64,000 bases of DNA from Himantopus leucocephalus (lineage: Eukaryota; Chordata; Aves; Charadriiformes; Recurvirostridae): positions 92,554,011-92,618,010 of the forward strand of contig RSEF01000002.1 in the NCBI GenBank assembly GCA_003993805.1. Reading direction: 5' to 3'. The stretch's first letter is position 1; every line of letters begins with the position of its first letter. Below the pieces are notes generated by a model. That model saw only the letters and a list, made by a program, of their open reading frames with translations, had not been told where the DNA came from and did not search any database. A program made the translations under genes and the position numbers. Of this stretch, positions 35,655-49,350 are shown piece after piece.

Positions 35655-38600
35655 TTTCACTTCTGAGTTTGTGATAATTTAAGAGTTGGTTTTCTAGATT
35701 TTCTCATATTATCTGGGTTTTTTTACACAAGTTTAACTTGTTAACTGCTGGTTTTATCTTTTTCACTTTCATCCTAAGTCTTTCTAATCATTGTTTCAGC
35801 ACAGAACTTTCAGCCCTTTTTGATGCCTAAATTTTCATCTGGGCCTGTGACCACTTTGTATCTGTCTTGCCTCCAAAGATGACTGCTTTACAGCTCCTAA
35901 GTCCCAGCCTGAAAATGGATTGGAACTGCTGTGGTTTAAGCTTCAAAATAAACTTCATTGAAATATGATAGCAGTGGATTTTCAAGCACCATTTTTTCAG
36001 TCTTTGAGTCATACACTTACATGTGTTAGTGAGTGTGAGAATTTACATATGGTTACAGATGTGCATTCAGTTTTCCTCTTAGATGTGATATATCTATAAC
36101 ACTTCTGTGTAGTCACATTGTTCACAGTGCTGGAGCTCTGTGTCTTTGTTCTTCATTGCCTGAAAAGCAGCCTGGGAAAGCTTTATTTTTCTCCCATATA
36201 TTTAAGGAAAAGATCTTATGAAGAAAACAGTGTAATAATGAAAAATAAAATGTGAAATTTGTATTGATAAGAAAGAGAAATATCGACCATGACCTAGTAA
36301 CGAAGTCTTACTCATTTCTTCAAGACAGTTTTATGCCTGTGGAAGAAATGTCACCCTGGTCCGTAGGAAGGTCAGTTTTTATCTTTGTCAATGAAATGAA
36401 TAGAACTGATTTCACAATCCATAATTCCAGTGAATGAATTGTCCATTTCTGACTGACGGGTTGGCTAAATGAAGTATATGCTGAATGATAAATAAAATAG
36501 AGTGCATGGATCTGCTCCATTGGGAACACCAGATGCTACATGGTGATTATGTATTGAGAAATTAAATTCCTTGATGAGATGGGGTCAAAGCCAACCAGAT
36601 GTAATATGTCCATCACTAAGTCACTTTGCCAGCTTTCCCAATATGCACTCATGAATCTTTCAACAAATGAAAGGTTTTTTATCAATTTTAAATCTTTTGG
36701 AAATCCTAACATTAAATATATAATGATTTTGTAGGGAAACTGTAAAACAAGTTTATGATACTCAAATAACACATATTCATAGAACACATGCAGTCTTTGG
36801 AGGAAGGGTCTCTCTGTCTTGGGCATACAGTGCCATCAAATTGAGATCCTGACTTTGGACTATAGCTTACACCTCCTCTTACAACAGCAATCAATGTAAT
36901 TCCAGGAGGACAGGATTCCTAGATCCAAAACAGGAAAAGAGTTGTAACTGACATGCAGAAAGACTTCAATAAGCTTCTGACCTTTCTGCTCCCAGAACTC
37001 TCTCCAATAATTCTGTTTTAAGAAAATTCTCAGCTACTCTTAACACAGACAGCATTTCTTACTTCCAAACTGAAACCGAACAAGAATATACCAGAAATGG
37101 AGCTATTCAGAAGAATATACCAGTTTGAAGTCTTCTTTGCAGTTTTCTTGGCAGCTGTGAATAACGAGTGTACAAAGGAATATGTACATAAATTGTCAAG
37201 TCCTTTTTGTTGCTTTCTGGGCTGTTGCTATCACACAACAATAAAAGATTATTACAAACCACTATAATAACTATTTATTCCAAACTCCCTTTAGAACCAA
37301 TCACTTAAGTGGAATGCAGTGGAGTATTTCCAAACAAGCTAGGTCACCGACCCTAAACGCTGTGGAATTTCTATGTTTCTGGCTCTTCCCTTGAGTTTAT
37401 CCGTAAATCTAATTATTCTGACATCCCAAGTGGTTGACTCTGCTTCCTCAGCACAATATACTAGACTGCTCCAGAGATGTGGTATAGAAATTGCAGATCA
37501 GAGATAGTGCTAGAAACGTAGCTCTATGTTTCTTTCATGTTCCCAAAATTTGGGGTTTCTGGAGGAGCCCAAAAAAACTGTGGTACAAACAACCCTGGAG
37601 ACTTCTTTCTTAATGGTCATATGTTTTGACCTATAAGTGCCATCTCATTATGAGATGAAGTGATAGCATGGAGATGCTACAAAAGTGCAACTGGATGGTT
37701 CTTTCCCATCCAAATTTCAGTTCCATACCTTATACATCATCACCCAGTATCCAGGGAATTACATAGACTCCAGAATCTTGCTTAGTGTTTGTAAAACATG
37801 AGGTCCTCTGTGTTACATGTTTTCATCATTAATCTTATATTTTAGTGAGAGCTTCCAGTGATCCAGATGTGGTCACAAGTTCAGTCATCAAACCCCAAAG
37901 GCTTGCAATTTAATTTTTTCTCTCTTATCTCTGGTTGTGCTCTGGAGGACATCCAATGGTGTATTTAGCACAACTGCAACAGGTAAGTTTTTCAGACAAA
38001 CTGCTGATAAAAAGTTTTTACCAAGCCAGTGCATATATTGATGTTGCAGCACTCAGCAGCTTGCATAGTCTTCCTACATATTTTATTTGCATGGAATAAT
38101 CAATGGGAACCAGTTCAGGGGACAAACTCCCCAAAAGCCCTTCCAGTGAGAAAGCCAGAGAACAGCTGGGGAATGGGATATAAGGAACAGTAAAAGAAGC
38201 CCGAATGCTACTACCATCTAGGTGATCCTAATGTAAGTTCTCTTTGCTTTCCATGTCACATCCTACACATTCAGCAAGAAATTGTCTTAACAGGCCTGGA
38301 AAGCAGGATCTTTAAGCAAACATTCCCTTGCTCTGGGAACTGCTCATTCACAGCCAATGAATCTGTTTTGAAACTCTTAAAGGAAACAGTTACATTAGGT
38401 CATGTCTGTTGACTTGGCATCTTGCAACATTGATTCATCACCTGAAAAGTTTTGGAAACCAACTCAGAGACAAGGCCTCTCTTCTCATTTCTTCCACAGA
38501 ATGCTATTGAAATTTGCCATTCAGAAATCTCTGGTTGCATCTGATTTTTTGCTCTGCATTGCCATAGCAGTGTTGAAGCTGATGGTGACTTCAGTGGTGG

Positions 38601-40641
38601 TTCTGCTCATGCCAGGGAAAATGTAGTTCAGTTCTCAAGGCATTATCTTGTAGTCTTGCTGTGTGCTTCAGGGACAGACACAATGCATTGGGTCAGCCAG
38701 AACCCAATCCCTATTTTGGTTTATATTGAAACTTGAAATGCTTTGAAAACACCAGCAAATATTCAGCTTCAATTCCTTGATGGGTAATGTGCTGAAAGAA
38801 CTTCTAGTGAAGTGTATTATAAACAGATTTGACAGTTGAGTCTATGGTCCTGATATACCCACTTTTCATGTTAATATAGTTGTTTAAGTTGCTGCCGTGG
38901 AAGGAGAAAACTTTTGAAGAGGATAAGATGCAGAAGGCTTGGTGATAAATGTGTATTAAAAGAAGCAAATGCTAACTATTCCCTATTATGGTGGAATCAT
39001 AGTTTTTTTCCTTCTTATTCAGAAGGCAGTTTACTTGGTTTTGCTTGGATTACTAAAGATATCAGAACATGAGTGTAAGTCATTGAAGTTTGAGTAAGTG
39101 CAGAACCAACAGCATTCTGAGAACGTTCAAAGATGAGCTGTTTCAGAAACCTACTCTGTTCTGGTACAAAGTACCTTTGAATGCTTACCAGCAAGCAAAA
39201 GAGAGAACATTTCAATTAAAGAAAGATTGGTGCAACCTGCACTTTTATCTAGTAAAATAAAAGCTCATAGTGCCTGTAGGGCATAGTTGAGCCCATTCTA
39301 GAGGAAGGCACTAATGTCTTTGTGCTCTGAACATGAAAAGATTGTTACACACAGGCATATCCCAACCAATTAATACCTTTCATATTACAACAAAGCAGCA
39401 GAAGTGCCAATTTAGATGTATGGCTTTTAAACTGGTGTTGGCGCATGTCTTAACAAAATGCTTTACAAATGTTCACGATCATTTTAGAGAGACAATTATA
39501 CAGGATAGAGAGCTGTATGCTTTCATTTCTGTGGATGAATTGGTTAAAAATTTTAACAGAATATGAAAACAAGTTGGGTTTTTTTCAGCTCCTAGGAACT
39601 GGGAATTCTTTGTTGTTGTTTAAATTACATGTATACTTTTATCTTATTTTTCAGTAGATTGCATTTATTTTCTCAAAATTTTTTGTTCAAATATAGACTC
39701 AGAACCACTGTTGGCGATTTGTAAGGAAAAATAAGTTTTAACAAGGCTGTAGGTACAGAACTCGTCAGCTTTTATGCTCTTTCCGATGCTTAGATATCTT
39801 AGTTTAGGGAAAAATAACTGAGAGGATAGTGAAGTATTGAATCAGTTCTCTGCTGTCAGAGGTCTTTAAGAACTCCTGGCTACAAATTTACACTCAGCCC
39901 TGTGCTGTCTAGCAAGAAAGATGGAAGCACCTGTTTAAAAACGTAATGTTGTTCCAGGCAAAGAACAATGTTGTTGAAGATGACACTTGAACCTGGACTG
40001 TGGATTTCCCACTCCTGTTCTAGAAGAATCGTAATGAGAAATATGCTTTCTTTGAATAAGGAAAATCTGGGATTCAGAGCTTCTAGAAATCTGTTTTCTC
40101 AAAAGCTGGTTCTGATTCCAAAAAACAATCAGGCTACCATAATTTATGTTGTTGGCAAGAGTCAGAGTTGCGACACCTGCAATAAAAAGGCTCTGTATGT
40201 GATACTGGGCAGTGTCTCATAAATCCTGCAGTTTGCCAGCTACCTGTCAGAGGAGAAAAGCCTGCATGTAAATTTAGACCCACACAAGTGGTTCCTGGAT
40301 CCAGGAGCTTGTGGATCAGACCTTCCGATCCACCTCCAACACCTTGCCAATATTATGCCCTGCTAATGCTTTTCTCTGGGAAAAACACATCTTTATGGCT
40401 ATGACAGGAAAAGCTCAGAAGTCTGCTTTTTAATGAAGAAAGGGCAGCAGTAAGCTGCCAATCCAGTTCATTCTTGTATGAATTTAGTGTATCATATTAA
40501 AAGGAACAGTGGCTAATGTTTTCAAAATGGGATATCTCTACTTAGGTGCTTTAAATTAAATTTAGATGTGTGAATAAAATTAGTCTGCCTTTCAGGAGAA
40601 CTTGGCAAATCAATTCTCAACTGAAAGTTTCCACCTCGTAC

Positions 40642-41251
40642 TGGGTCTGGCTGGGACAGAGTTAACTTTCAGTTAACAACCTGAATGATACTGTGTTTTG
40701 GATTTATGGCTGAAACAGCCTTGATAACACACCGATGTTTTGGTTGTTGCTGAGCAGTGCTTGAACAGTGTCAAGGCTTTCTCTTTTTCCCACTCTGCCC
40801 CCTCAGCGAGTAGGCTGGAGATGGGCAGGTGATCGGTAGGGGACACAGTTTGGACAGCTGAGCCGAGATGGCCAAAGGGGTATACCGTATCCTACAATGT
40901 CATGTTCAGCAATAAAAACTGGGGTAGATGAAGAAGGGGGGTTTTGGCTTCTGAGGTGACCTTTGTTTGGTGGCTGACTGGGCATCGGTCTACATGTGGT
41001 GGTGAGCAATTTTTTTCACTTCACTTCACTTCACTTCACTTCACTTCACTTCACTTCACTTCACTTCACTTCACTTCACTGTTTTTGTTGTTTTTTTCTT
41101 CTTTCCTTCATCTATTAAACTGTCTTTACCTTGACCCACAAGTTTTCTTGCCTTTGTTCCTCCTGTTTTCTTCCCTTACCCTTCTAGGGGAGGTGGGGGG
41201 AGTAAGAGGCTGTGTGGGTGCTTGGATGCTGGCAGGGGACAACCCTCGACA
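40642..41251 (+). mobile_element. Solo LTR of an avian endogenous retrovirus
   Basis: The 610-bp element begins TGGGTCTGGCTGGGACAGAG and ends ACAACCCTCGACA, giving 5'-TG and CA-3' termini. Inside are segments that I recognise from a widespread bird LTR: GATAACACACCGATGTTTTG, TTGCTGAGCAGTGCTTGAAC, TCAGCAATAAAAACTGGGG (with an AATAAA signal), TATTAAACTGTCTTTACCTT and a CCCACAAGTTTTCTTGCC stretch. No internal gag, pol or env sequence flanks it, so it is a recombined solo LTR. The flanks CACCTCGTAC and CACCTGTAC are similar but differ by one base in length, so a target-site duplication is only suggestive. Confidence 0.85.
41015..41080. repeat. (TTCAC)n microsatellite inside the LTR
   Basis: About thirteen perfect 5-bp units lie within the 3' part of the LTR. 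The repeat reads as HFTSLHFTSL in one + frame, which is a translation artefact. Confidence 0.95.
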
Positions 41252-44200
41252 CACCTGTACACTCAGCTATTGACTTTTCCACTAGATTAAGAAGGTAGCA
41301 GTCAATTATATTTATAGCCCATCCAATTAAGGAAATGCTTAATCAGCAGCCTCTGATTGAATCGCCTCAACTCAGGCAACATGTAAGGCAGTTATGGGGT
41401 GTTCCCCTCTCTTGTTTACAGTCAGTGATCTGTAAGAGTTTGGGTATAATGAATGCTACAGTGGTTTCAGGAGGATGCTGCGTACTGTCTGCTACCTACC
41501 CACTCAGCATGAATTATTGCTGCTGTTATTGCCACCTCTAGTAAAGGGGAGAGACTTGTTTATGGTAATGTACAGTCCTAGGATTTTCTTTTCTGGAGAA
41601 CTGAAAGTTTTACTTGTACTTTTCTGGTGTCATGCAGTACTTGCAACTGTTTTTTAGTTAACTTTCGTAACCCTGTAATAAAAATAATCCTTTAATATTT
41701 TAAATAAAATAATAATCCTATTATAGAGACACTTGTTGGAGACCTAGTAGTAAATGGAGAGCAAATTCTGGTTTTAACAATTTAAAACATTAGTTTAGTG
41801 TTGTTGCTGACATTTTTGATGTGTCCATGTAGACTAATGAAATGTATGCAGCCAAAATCCTAGAAAAACAATTAATAAAAGCAAGCTTTTAACTAAAGCA
41901 TCTAGCAGTGCACTTGCTTTTCAGTAAAAATATGTAATGTTGTCCTATTCTAAGTTAGACTATCTAAAGCATGTAGAAATTTCATAATATCTTCAGTATG
42001 TGTTGATCTTATAGACCTCTTAAAGAGCTAAGAATTAGCCTAGTGTGTTGCTTAAGAGCACCAGTAAACCATTAGTATTGATTTGAAATGGTTTCCAATA
42101 ATGTTGTATTTTTAGGAATTACATGGATGAAGTGTAAATATTTTACTGTTTAATAAAATGAATCTAAAGTCAAGAAATTTGTTGATTATGTCACATCAAG
42201 TAGAATGTATCAGTTACATTTTATTACATTAGGGGTAGTTATGAATATCCAGAAGGTAACATCTCTGTTGAGCTTCAGTGTTAAATATTTAATACAGAAA
42301 ACTAGAAGTATGTTTCTAAAGATCTGCCTCTAAAAACCCTTAAGTAATTTTTATTGAAGACAATAATGAGATTTTTTCTTCTCATGGAACTAATTAGCTT
42401 AATGACCATTTGGCATTATTTTTAAGTTCTAAGCTGCAAGATATTTTTCCTAAATTAGGTATATAACTTTTTGAGAATGATCTTGAACATTCACCGTGTC
42501 TTAAAATCTAAAAGATTATGTCCTCTTTCTTCCCCCTGGCTGGATATATCAATAGTACTTCTAGTGTCTCATTCTGCTAATACAGTGCTTTCATTAACAA
42601 AAAAACCTTAATGTTAACAGTTTAAGGGTGGTTTGCTTTAGCAAGGACCTAAAGTTTAAGGATACTGTTTTAGTTCATTTGTTGGAAGAGAATTAGAATA
42701 CTAGTTGGTGAAGTTTGTTTCAAAGATTTCTCTTTAATGAAAATAGGAATTCAGCCCAAATCAACGGATATGAACTATGTATTGTAGTTGGTAGATTTAC
42801 TTGTCTGAGAATTTTCAGATTCATATCTGAGTTTGTCCTATATATAAGGCACACCCTGATGTGGTACCTAAAATTAAAAAAAAAAAAAAAAGAAAAACAG
42901 ACTTGCAGCCTTTGTCAACATTTATATTTTTTCCCTTCGTAAGAGACTTCCATTAATGGCTCAAGCAATGGTTTCTAATTCTGAAGACAAATTAATTTCT
43001 TATGATCCAAACTGTTCTCATATGTTTTCTTTTTGTATTTTTCTCTCTTTTTATTTATTTATTTGTGTGAGAAACCCTTTTTGGAAATCATCTGTTTCTG
43101 GAAACAATGAACACAAAGCATCATAATGCATGAAAGGATGGCACATATTAGAGTGTGGATGTAACTAAAGCAAGATGACCTTATGCTATGAATGCAGAAA
43201 GGCACATGTTTTTCCAAGACTTTTTGCAGATGTGAATAACTAAGATATAGGTGACTGTCTGAGTAAATAATCTTCCATCTCTTGCTAAATTGAGATGTAT
43301 TCACAGAGTAAGGAAAAAGCTAGAAAAGCTGTCTTTCATCACTTTTTGTATTGAGATAGTTCTTTCTGCGAATGTGTTCATTGTACCAAAGCATCACTGG
43401 ATTCGCTATGCCCCTACAGACCTTGCTTAGCTCTGGTAAAGTGGGTTTTCTGCACATGCATATAGCAAGCATGTAGGTAATAGGAAATATATGAGCAAAG
43501 GAGGCAAGGCAAAAAGAAAATCCCTCGCCGTGAGAGGAAATAATTTGTTCCTGAAGAGGCTTGTGGCCAGTGATGGCTTGGTGGACTTTTGGTTGAGTGA
43601 TCTTACTTTACAAACTAAGATAAAAAAGGAAGGATGGGATGCTGGAATGTATAATCACCGTACTTTAAGATAGCTTTTCCAAATATAAAGTTATGTAGAC
43701 ACAGAGTCTAGACGGCTGAAACCCTTTGAAAAGTCCTTGATCCAAAAATAACACATTTTACAAATTAGGTGTGAAAAAATCATTAAAAGGAGCAGAAATA
43801 AGGTGGTTTGAGTACCTTCCAAAGTGGGTTTTTTCCTCTTCTTCAAAGGAAAACTCATTTTTATAGAGTTCTACTAGTTGTTATATGTTTTGTTTTGAAA
43901 CTACTGTACTTTAGTTAGTTTGGTTAATGCTAAATTATTCATTCTTTTCAGTTTTAACTTGGTTTAATGATTGTGATAATGTCATTTGTAAAAGTTCAGT
44001 CATGTGATTTTAGGCATCTTCTATTCTTTTAAGTGAAATGTAAGAATCGTAGGAAAATTGTTAAAAGCTGCCTGTTGTGATTCTCTTAGTGTTAATGAAA
44101 TATGTGATAAAATACCGGTTCTTCAAGGTGTATACGTATATATAATCACTTTAAAGCAAAGTATCATTTATAATTCTAAAGCTGAAGAAATATGTTTGCA

Positions 44201-44633
44201 TGTATATAACTATATATATTTTTATGTGATTTTGAGATGTGCTTTTAAAATGGGATTATATTTCGTTTATAGATGCTATTTTATTTTATTTCATTTTGTT
44301 CTGAGAACATGAGGATCACTGTATAGACAGAAGGGCAAGTTCTTAAATGGCAGGCTTCTAGGGGCTTGGGGGTATTGTTTCTTGATGGCTGTATCATTCT
44401 CACTATTCATGTTCTGCAAATACTGCAGTTAGTTATTACCCGTCATACTTATTGCATTTTTTTTCTATAATTACTGCATTTTAAAGATATTGAAATACAG
44501 AGCAGATCAAAAAATTGAAACTGAGGCATATGGTTGGGTATTTTTTTTTTTAATTCCTTTTCCTCACTATATTGTCTGAAGTATTATCTGTCCGTTGTTT
44601 TCTGTGGGCTCACGTTCATCCACTCCATTGCAG

Positions 44634-44748
44634 GTCAGTTCCTCCTAGAAGAATCTCGCCTGATAGAAGCAGCTGAGATGGCAAAAAAAGCAGCTGAACT
44701 TGATAACACAGAATTTGATGTTGTTTTCAATGCAGCCCATATGCTCAG
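44634..44748 (+). CDS. TMTC2: TMTC2 internal coding exon (TPR segment, second exon in window)
   Basis: This 115-nt exon completes the Gly codon begun in the 30557-30638 exon (phase 1) and ends two bases into an Arg codon (phase 2). It encodes QFLLEESRLIEAAEMAKKAA, then ELDNTEF and DVVFNAAHML. This finishes one TPR (residues from the previous exon plus the first 22 here) and starts the next. The acceptor is CATTGCAG and the donor is GTTAGT, a slightly weaker form of the consensus. The codons on both sides stay open: an unspliced frame from 44534 runs through the exon to a stop near 44842, so splice logic and homology, not the open frame, define the borders. The segment EAAEMAKKAAELD is strongly characteristic of TMTC2. 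As lumenal TPR sequence it should serve as a protein-interaction surface in the ER. Confidence 0.96.
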
Positions 44749-46384
44749 GTTAGTGTTTTTACATTTGCCTTACTTGATTTTCCTGCCTTCTTTTGGAGGA
44801 AAAACGTCTTTACAGCCTTTGCTTACGCAGGGTTCTTTTTAAAGCCCAGCAACTCTTTTGAACAATTCAATATTGCTAATAATATAAAAAGAGTTGGAGT
44901 GAAACTGTTGCAGGATTTAGCGCTTTCTCTTTCTAATTTTCTATGCGTTATCTCATAATTTCTTACCTCTAAAACTTCTGTTGTTCACAGGCAGGTAATC
45001 CTTTTTGCTTGCATACAAGAACAAGTGTTTCTTTTGTGAAGAACCTTCTGCAGGGTTTCCTTTCACCTGATTTTTTAAAAATTTAGAATGCATAACAACT
45101 GCAAATAATAGACCGTATTTCTGAACTGAATGTAACTAGAGAATATTGAAAATATCACATTTTATGTTAATATCAGTAGGGAACACTACGATAATTAGAA
45201 ATCTAAATATTCCCAGGCTAATGATGACTTTGAGATTTATAGGAGCGCTTAATGATATTATCAGTATCTGTGATTTAAAATGTAGTCTTATATTTAATTC
45301 TGTTCTCCTATCTGAATAGAATAAAATTTTAGACTTCTTTTTTTTCTTTTTAAAGCTGTCAGACCTGGATATTCAGTAACATTAAGCTTCTGCCTGAACG
45401 TTATCATTAAACTCACATTACTATAATAGGTATCCTCCATGCTTATTTCTAGGATAACTATCTAATTATTGTCTATTGTCCACTTAACAGTAATGAGGAT
45501 ACTTGATTTCATTTAGATTATATCTATGCCTAGAAAATGCATGAAAAAGGAAATAAAAAATATACTTCATTATCACAAAACAGTTTTTGAGATAATTTCT
45601 CTAATGAAGATATCTCATGTGGCTGTTTATACTTTTAACATTTAGAATACAAAATGAAAGGAAAAGAAAATGGTATTAAAGAGATGGTAGAATCAGCTTC
45701 AGCCGAGTGACTTGTGTTTCAAAATGAAGGGTTCTATACCAGGATTTTTAAATAAGCCCCAAAACACCCTTTGAGAAATAACTGTCACTGCTTGTAGATT
45801 AGAAAGGAAACGGAGACAAAATGGGTCACCGGTAAACAATAGTTTGACCTGCCACAGGTGTGTGAGCTATTTTAAGGATCCTTCCCTTGCTCCTCATTAT
45901 TTTCTGAATAGTATCTCTTGAGATACAATCCAATTTGAAACATTTAGATTAATGAAACGTATTCACAGACAGAAACATAGCAAGTTAGACATGAAAGCTG
46001 AATCCAGAAGAGTATGTGTCAGACTCCTGGTTTCAGTGAGTGTGTAGTGGAAGATGGTTTAATGGTGTGATTATTTTGTGGGGATTTTAAAATGTGGTGA
46101 TGTAGATCAATACTATTTGGGGAATAGGTTTAATAAATTTCTTACTTTCTCTATGAGCACTGAGTGAAGCATCTCAGGTCTTGAAGGCACATATCTTTAC
46201 ATCAGAATTGGAGTACTTTTCGGTCTCAGAGTAAGAGCTATGCTGCTTTGCGGTACATCAGGCATGGTTACCCTACTTGATCTGGTTGGGAGTGGACACT
46301 TTGGGGAGGTTTTGACCAGCATTGAGCTCAGTGATTCTAGACTGCATTCTTTATTTTAGCTGTAAGCAAAAAACCAAGACCTTA

Positions 46385-46435
46385 AAAAAAAAAAAAAAGC
46401 CCACCAAACCAAAACCCTTAAATCCGAAAAAAAAG
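46385..46435. repeat. Poly-A and A/C-rich low-complexity run
   Basis: A 15-base A run is followed by CCCACCAAACCAAAACCC and a second A run. Confidence 0.8.
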
Positions 46436-46719
46436 GCCTGGTGGTTTAGTTTAGCTAAAATCCAACTGTGCTCCTTTGGGATACCCAGTTGGTCTAATTT
46501 TTCACTTAATACTCAGCTTTCTTTGTTGAAGATCGTAATGTCTTCCTAATATGCTCTGGGAATCTAAAGTGGTCTGGAGGATTTAGCAAGAGTCAGGGTG
46601 GCAAAGTTAAATTCAGTGCTGCCAAGTTTTTTGCTTAAAACCGCATGTGTTATGATCTGACTGATTTTTGCTAAAAGGTTATGATTCTGTTGTCTGCCTT
46701 TGTTCAGTGCTTTATTTAT

Positions 46720-47011
46720 CAATTTATTCAATATATTGCTTACGTAACAGCAGTTGGACAAGGGGAATGTATATTCATGCATCAGGACAGACCAGCTACA
46801 AATCCATCATGAGTCTGTGGGACTTCAGAAGAAGCTGATTTTCAGTAGATTTAGAGTGATGGAGNGCAATTTATTCAATATATTGCTTACGTAACAGCAA
46901 TTGGACAAGGGGAATGTATATTCATGCATCAGTACAGACCAGCTACAAATCCATCATGAGTCTGTGGGACTTCAGAAGAAGCTGATTTTCAGTAGATTTA
47001 GAGTGATGGAG
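46720..47011. repeat. 145-bp direct repeat around single N at 46865
   Basis: 46720-46864 recurs at 46867-47011 with two differences, joined by N and one base. It is the longest of the six scars and probably represents one locus shown twice. Confidence 0.9.
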
Positions 47012-49290
47012 AGCTGAGGTGATTCCAAGAGGAAAGCAGATACCAAGGTACAAAGGAGGAAGAAAAGAAGGGAGTACTCTGAACAGTATAGAGTGACACA
47101 GCTAGAAACTAAAGACAGTCATAAATGAAAGACTGAAATTATTAAATATAATAGCTTCATGTAGGTGACCAACTGATCTTTAGATACCATAGAGAGCTAT
47201 AAAAACTGACTGCTAAGAATTTTGAATGGACTGCGCAGCTGTGAGGAAGAAAATACATTACAGAAGTTCAGAGGGCATGGAAGTGAACTGAGTGTTGTGA
47301 GAGAGAAAGGATAAATTTTAAAGATGTGTTGTGGACTAAGAGACAGAAATTGATATTAACGCAGATGATGCAAGATGTCCAAAATGACTGGGAGGTAATA
47401 ACAGCAACTTAGATTTTTGTGTAAATTCTAATATTTTTTTTCAGGCCAAATATTATACCCAGTGAGGCACTGTTGAATTAGAAAGGAATCATCTTTCCCT
47501 CCTGTCATAATCCTGTTTCCACCTAAGGAGTTGCGCCTAAGGAGTATCACGAGATTGAGAAATATGTAGGCTTCAGAACTGCAGGCAAATTCTTTCAAAT
47601 TGGGGTTACAGCTGCTTTGGATGGAAAACAATCACAACATTCCCTCCAAGTCTGATTTATTCTTCTACTCTAGTACTGAAATATTTTCCTTATTTTAAAT
47701 CCCTTTACTCTCTGAGACAAATGTTTAAATTAAAATGCAATCTAAATCAAAATTCACAAGTTTTAAAAATTCTGAACAGGAATGTGGGTTAATTTTTTTT
47801 TTGCTTAAATTTGCAACAGAATTATTAACTGTGTTCAAATGTTCTCAGTTTAGCAGTCACAAGAAAGACTTCTGCTCCTTCTGTCAGGTATTCCAACACT
47901 GTTTACTTTCTCCCTTTGTGACTAAATCTGAAGCTGAAGCCATGAAAAAAAAAACCTGAGTTCTATTTGCATTATTGAGAGACCTCCCTGTTCCTAATTA
48001 CAGAAACATAGTTATTAATTTTTTGCCTAGATGACTTCTGTAGGATCCTGATAAAGCAATGCCAGATGAATCAAGTCATCTGTAATAGGGGTGAGATGTG
48101 GGATGAATGTAATTAATTTCTTTGCAACAGTCTGGTAACTTTTAACTTGCATAGTACTTGCCTGTAAAATTTGTTTTCTCAATAAATTTGTTTTCCAGAC
48201 AGCTTCATTCAAGGATCATGTAGCTGTTTGGCTGGTTCTTCTTAAAACAGTAACTGGTCATGTGTTTTACTTTTGAAGTATTTGTTATGCTGTTGCTTAT
48301 AGCCTCAGTTTGAAGCCTTTCAGCAAAGCTAGATACATTTTAATGGAATGTAGTGAAGCATATACGGTGGCTCTAACTTCAGTAACTGAGTCATGTATTA
48401 ACAGTGGTTAAGTTTCACTTTGTAGTTGTATACTGAGGTGAGCTGCCATGAGATAGGTTTCCTGTGATCTAGGGGATGATTACTTTGAGAATGAGGAATG
48501 GCAGTGTGTTGACACCGCTGTACTAATTAGAAACAGGAAAATAGCTGCACGTTGTCTCCAAATGAAAACAAGCAGAGGAAGAAGAGCTTTGCTTAAAAGC
48601 GCATTTTTTAGGAATAATTGTTTTTTTCACGCTTCTGTAAGTCAGTGGATTGTTGTGGGAAACACTCATATTACATGAAGTTATAGCATGTTTATTGGCT
48701 ATTTGAAAACAGAAGTCTAAATTAGAGGAATACCACATGACATGGTCTTTGTTTTTCAGTGAATTTCTATGAGAGTATTTTGGATCTCCAAATACACGGT
48801 GTATAGTTGCTGGCACAGTCTCATGGGCACAAGTTAACCCCATGTTGCTGCCTGAACAGTTTTTATTCATTCTTAATTACTGTCCACGTGCTTAAATATA
48901 TATATGTATGTATGGCTAAGCGTATAGTCTATGTAAATTTTGTAGCTGTTGTAAAACAAAGAAATGTAGATGAAGGGTTACATGTATGGAATCTGATTAT
49001 GATTTGGTTGTGACGCAGAAAGATTCATTATGAATGCCAAATATCAACATTCAATATTTTAAAATAAGAATCTCTTTGAAGAAAACCTCCTTTTAGCTGG
49101 ACTGATATCCATGATTTCACTTAAAAAAAAAAAATAATCAGCAGTCTGAAGCCTTATGCCAAACAACAGGCAGCTTGAAAATAAGCCTTCCCCATTCACA
49201 AGTTGCATCTAAGCCAGTCAGCATTGGTTTCGTATGTCTCTTTAAGCAATATTTTTTCCAGTGATCAACATAAAGATTCAAAATGAATGC

Positions 49291-49350
49291 AAGCTGAATA
49301 TAACTGGGTGTCAGAACCTAAAGCTGAATATAACTGGGTGTCAGAACCTA
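49291..49350. repeat. Perfect 2 x 30-bp tandem duplication
   Basis: 49291-49320 and 49321-49350 are identical, with no N between them. Because 30 is a multiple of three, an open + frame reads AEYNWVSEPK twice; nothing else suggests that it is coding. Confidence 0.95.

Larger units (their letters stand above)
30639..44633 (+). other. TMTC2: TMTC2 intron (13,995 bp, phase 1)
   Basis: This intron is bounded by GTACGT and CATTGCAG. It contains a short (TA)n run at 31421-31437, two long polypyrimidine tracts at 32677-32762 and 33720-33806, an assembly scar at 35632, an AT-rich homeodomain-like block near 35330-35490, and one solo LTR at 40642-41251. Apart from these I see no gene, RNA or repeat I can name. 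The small open frames scattered through it lack homology that I recognise and look like chance. Confidence 0.85.

Noticed and set aside
40944..41273. 109-codon + frame with HFTSL repeats
   Set aside because: It is the (TTCAC)n array inside the solo LTR read in one frame.
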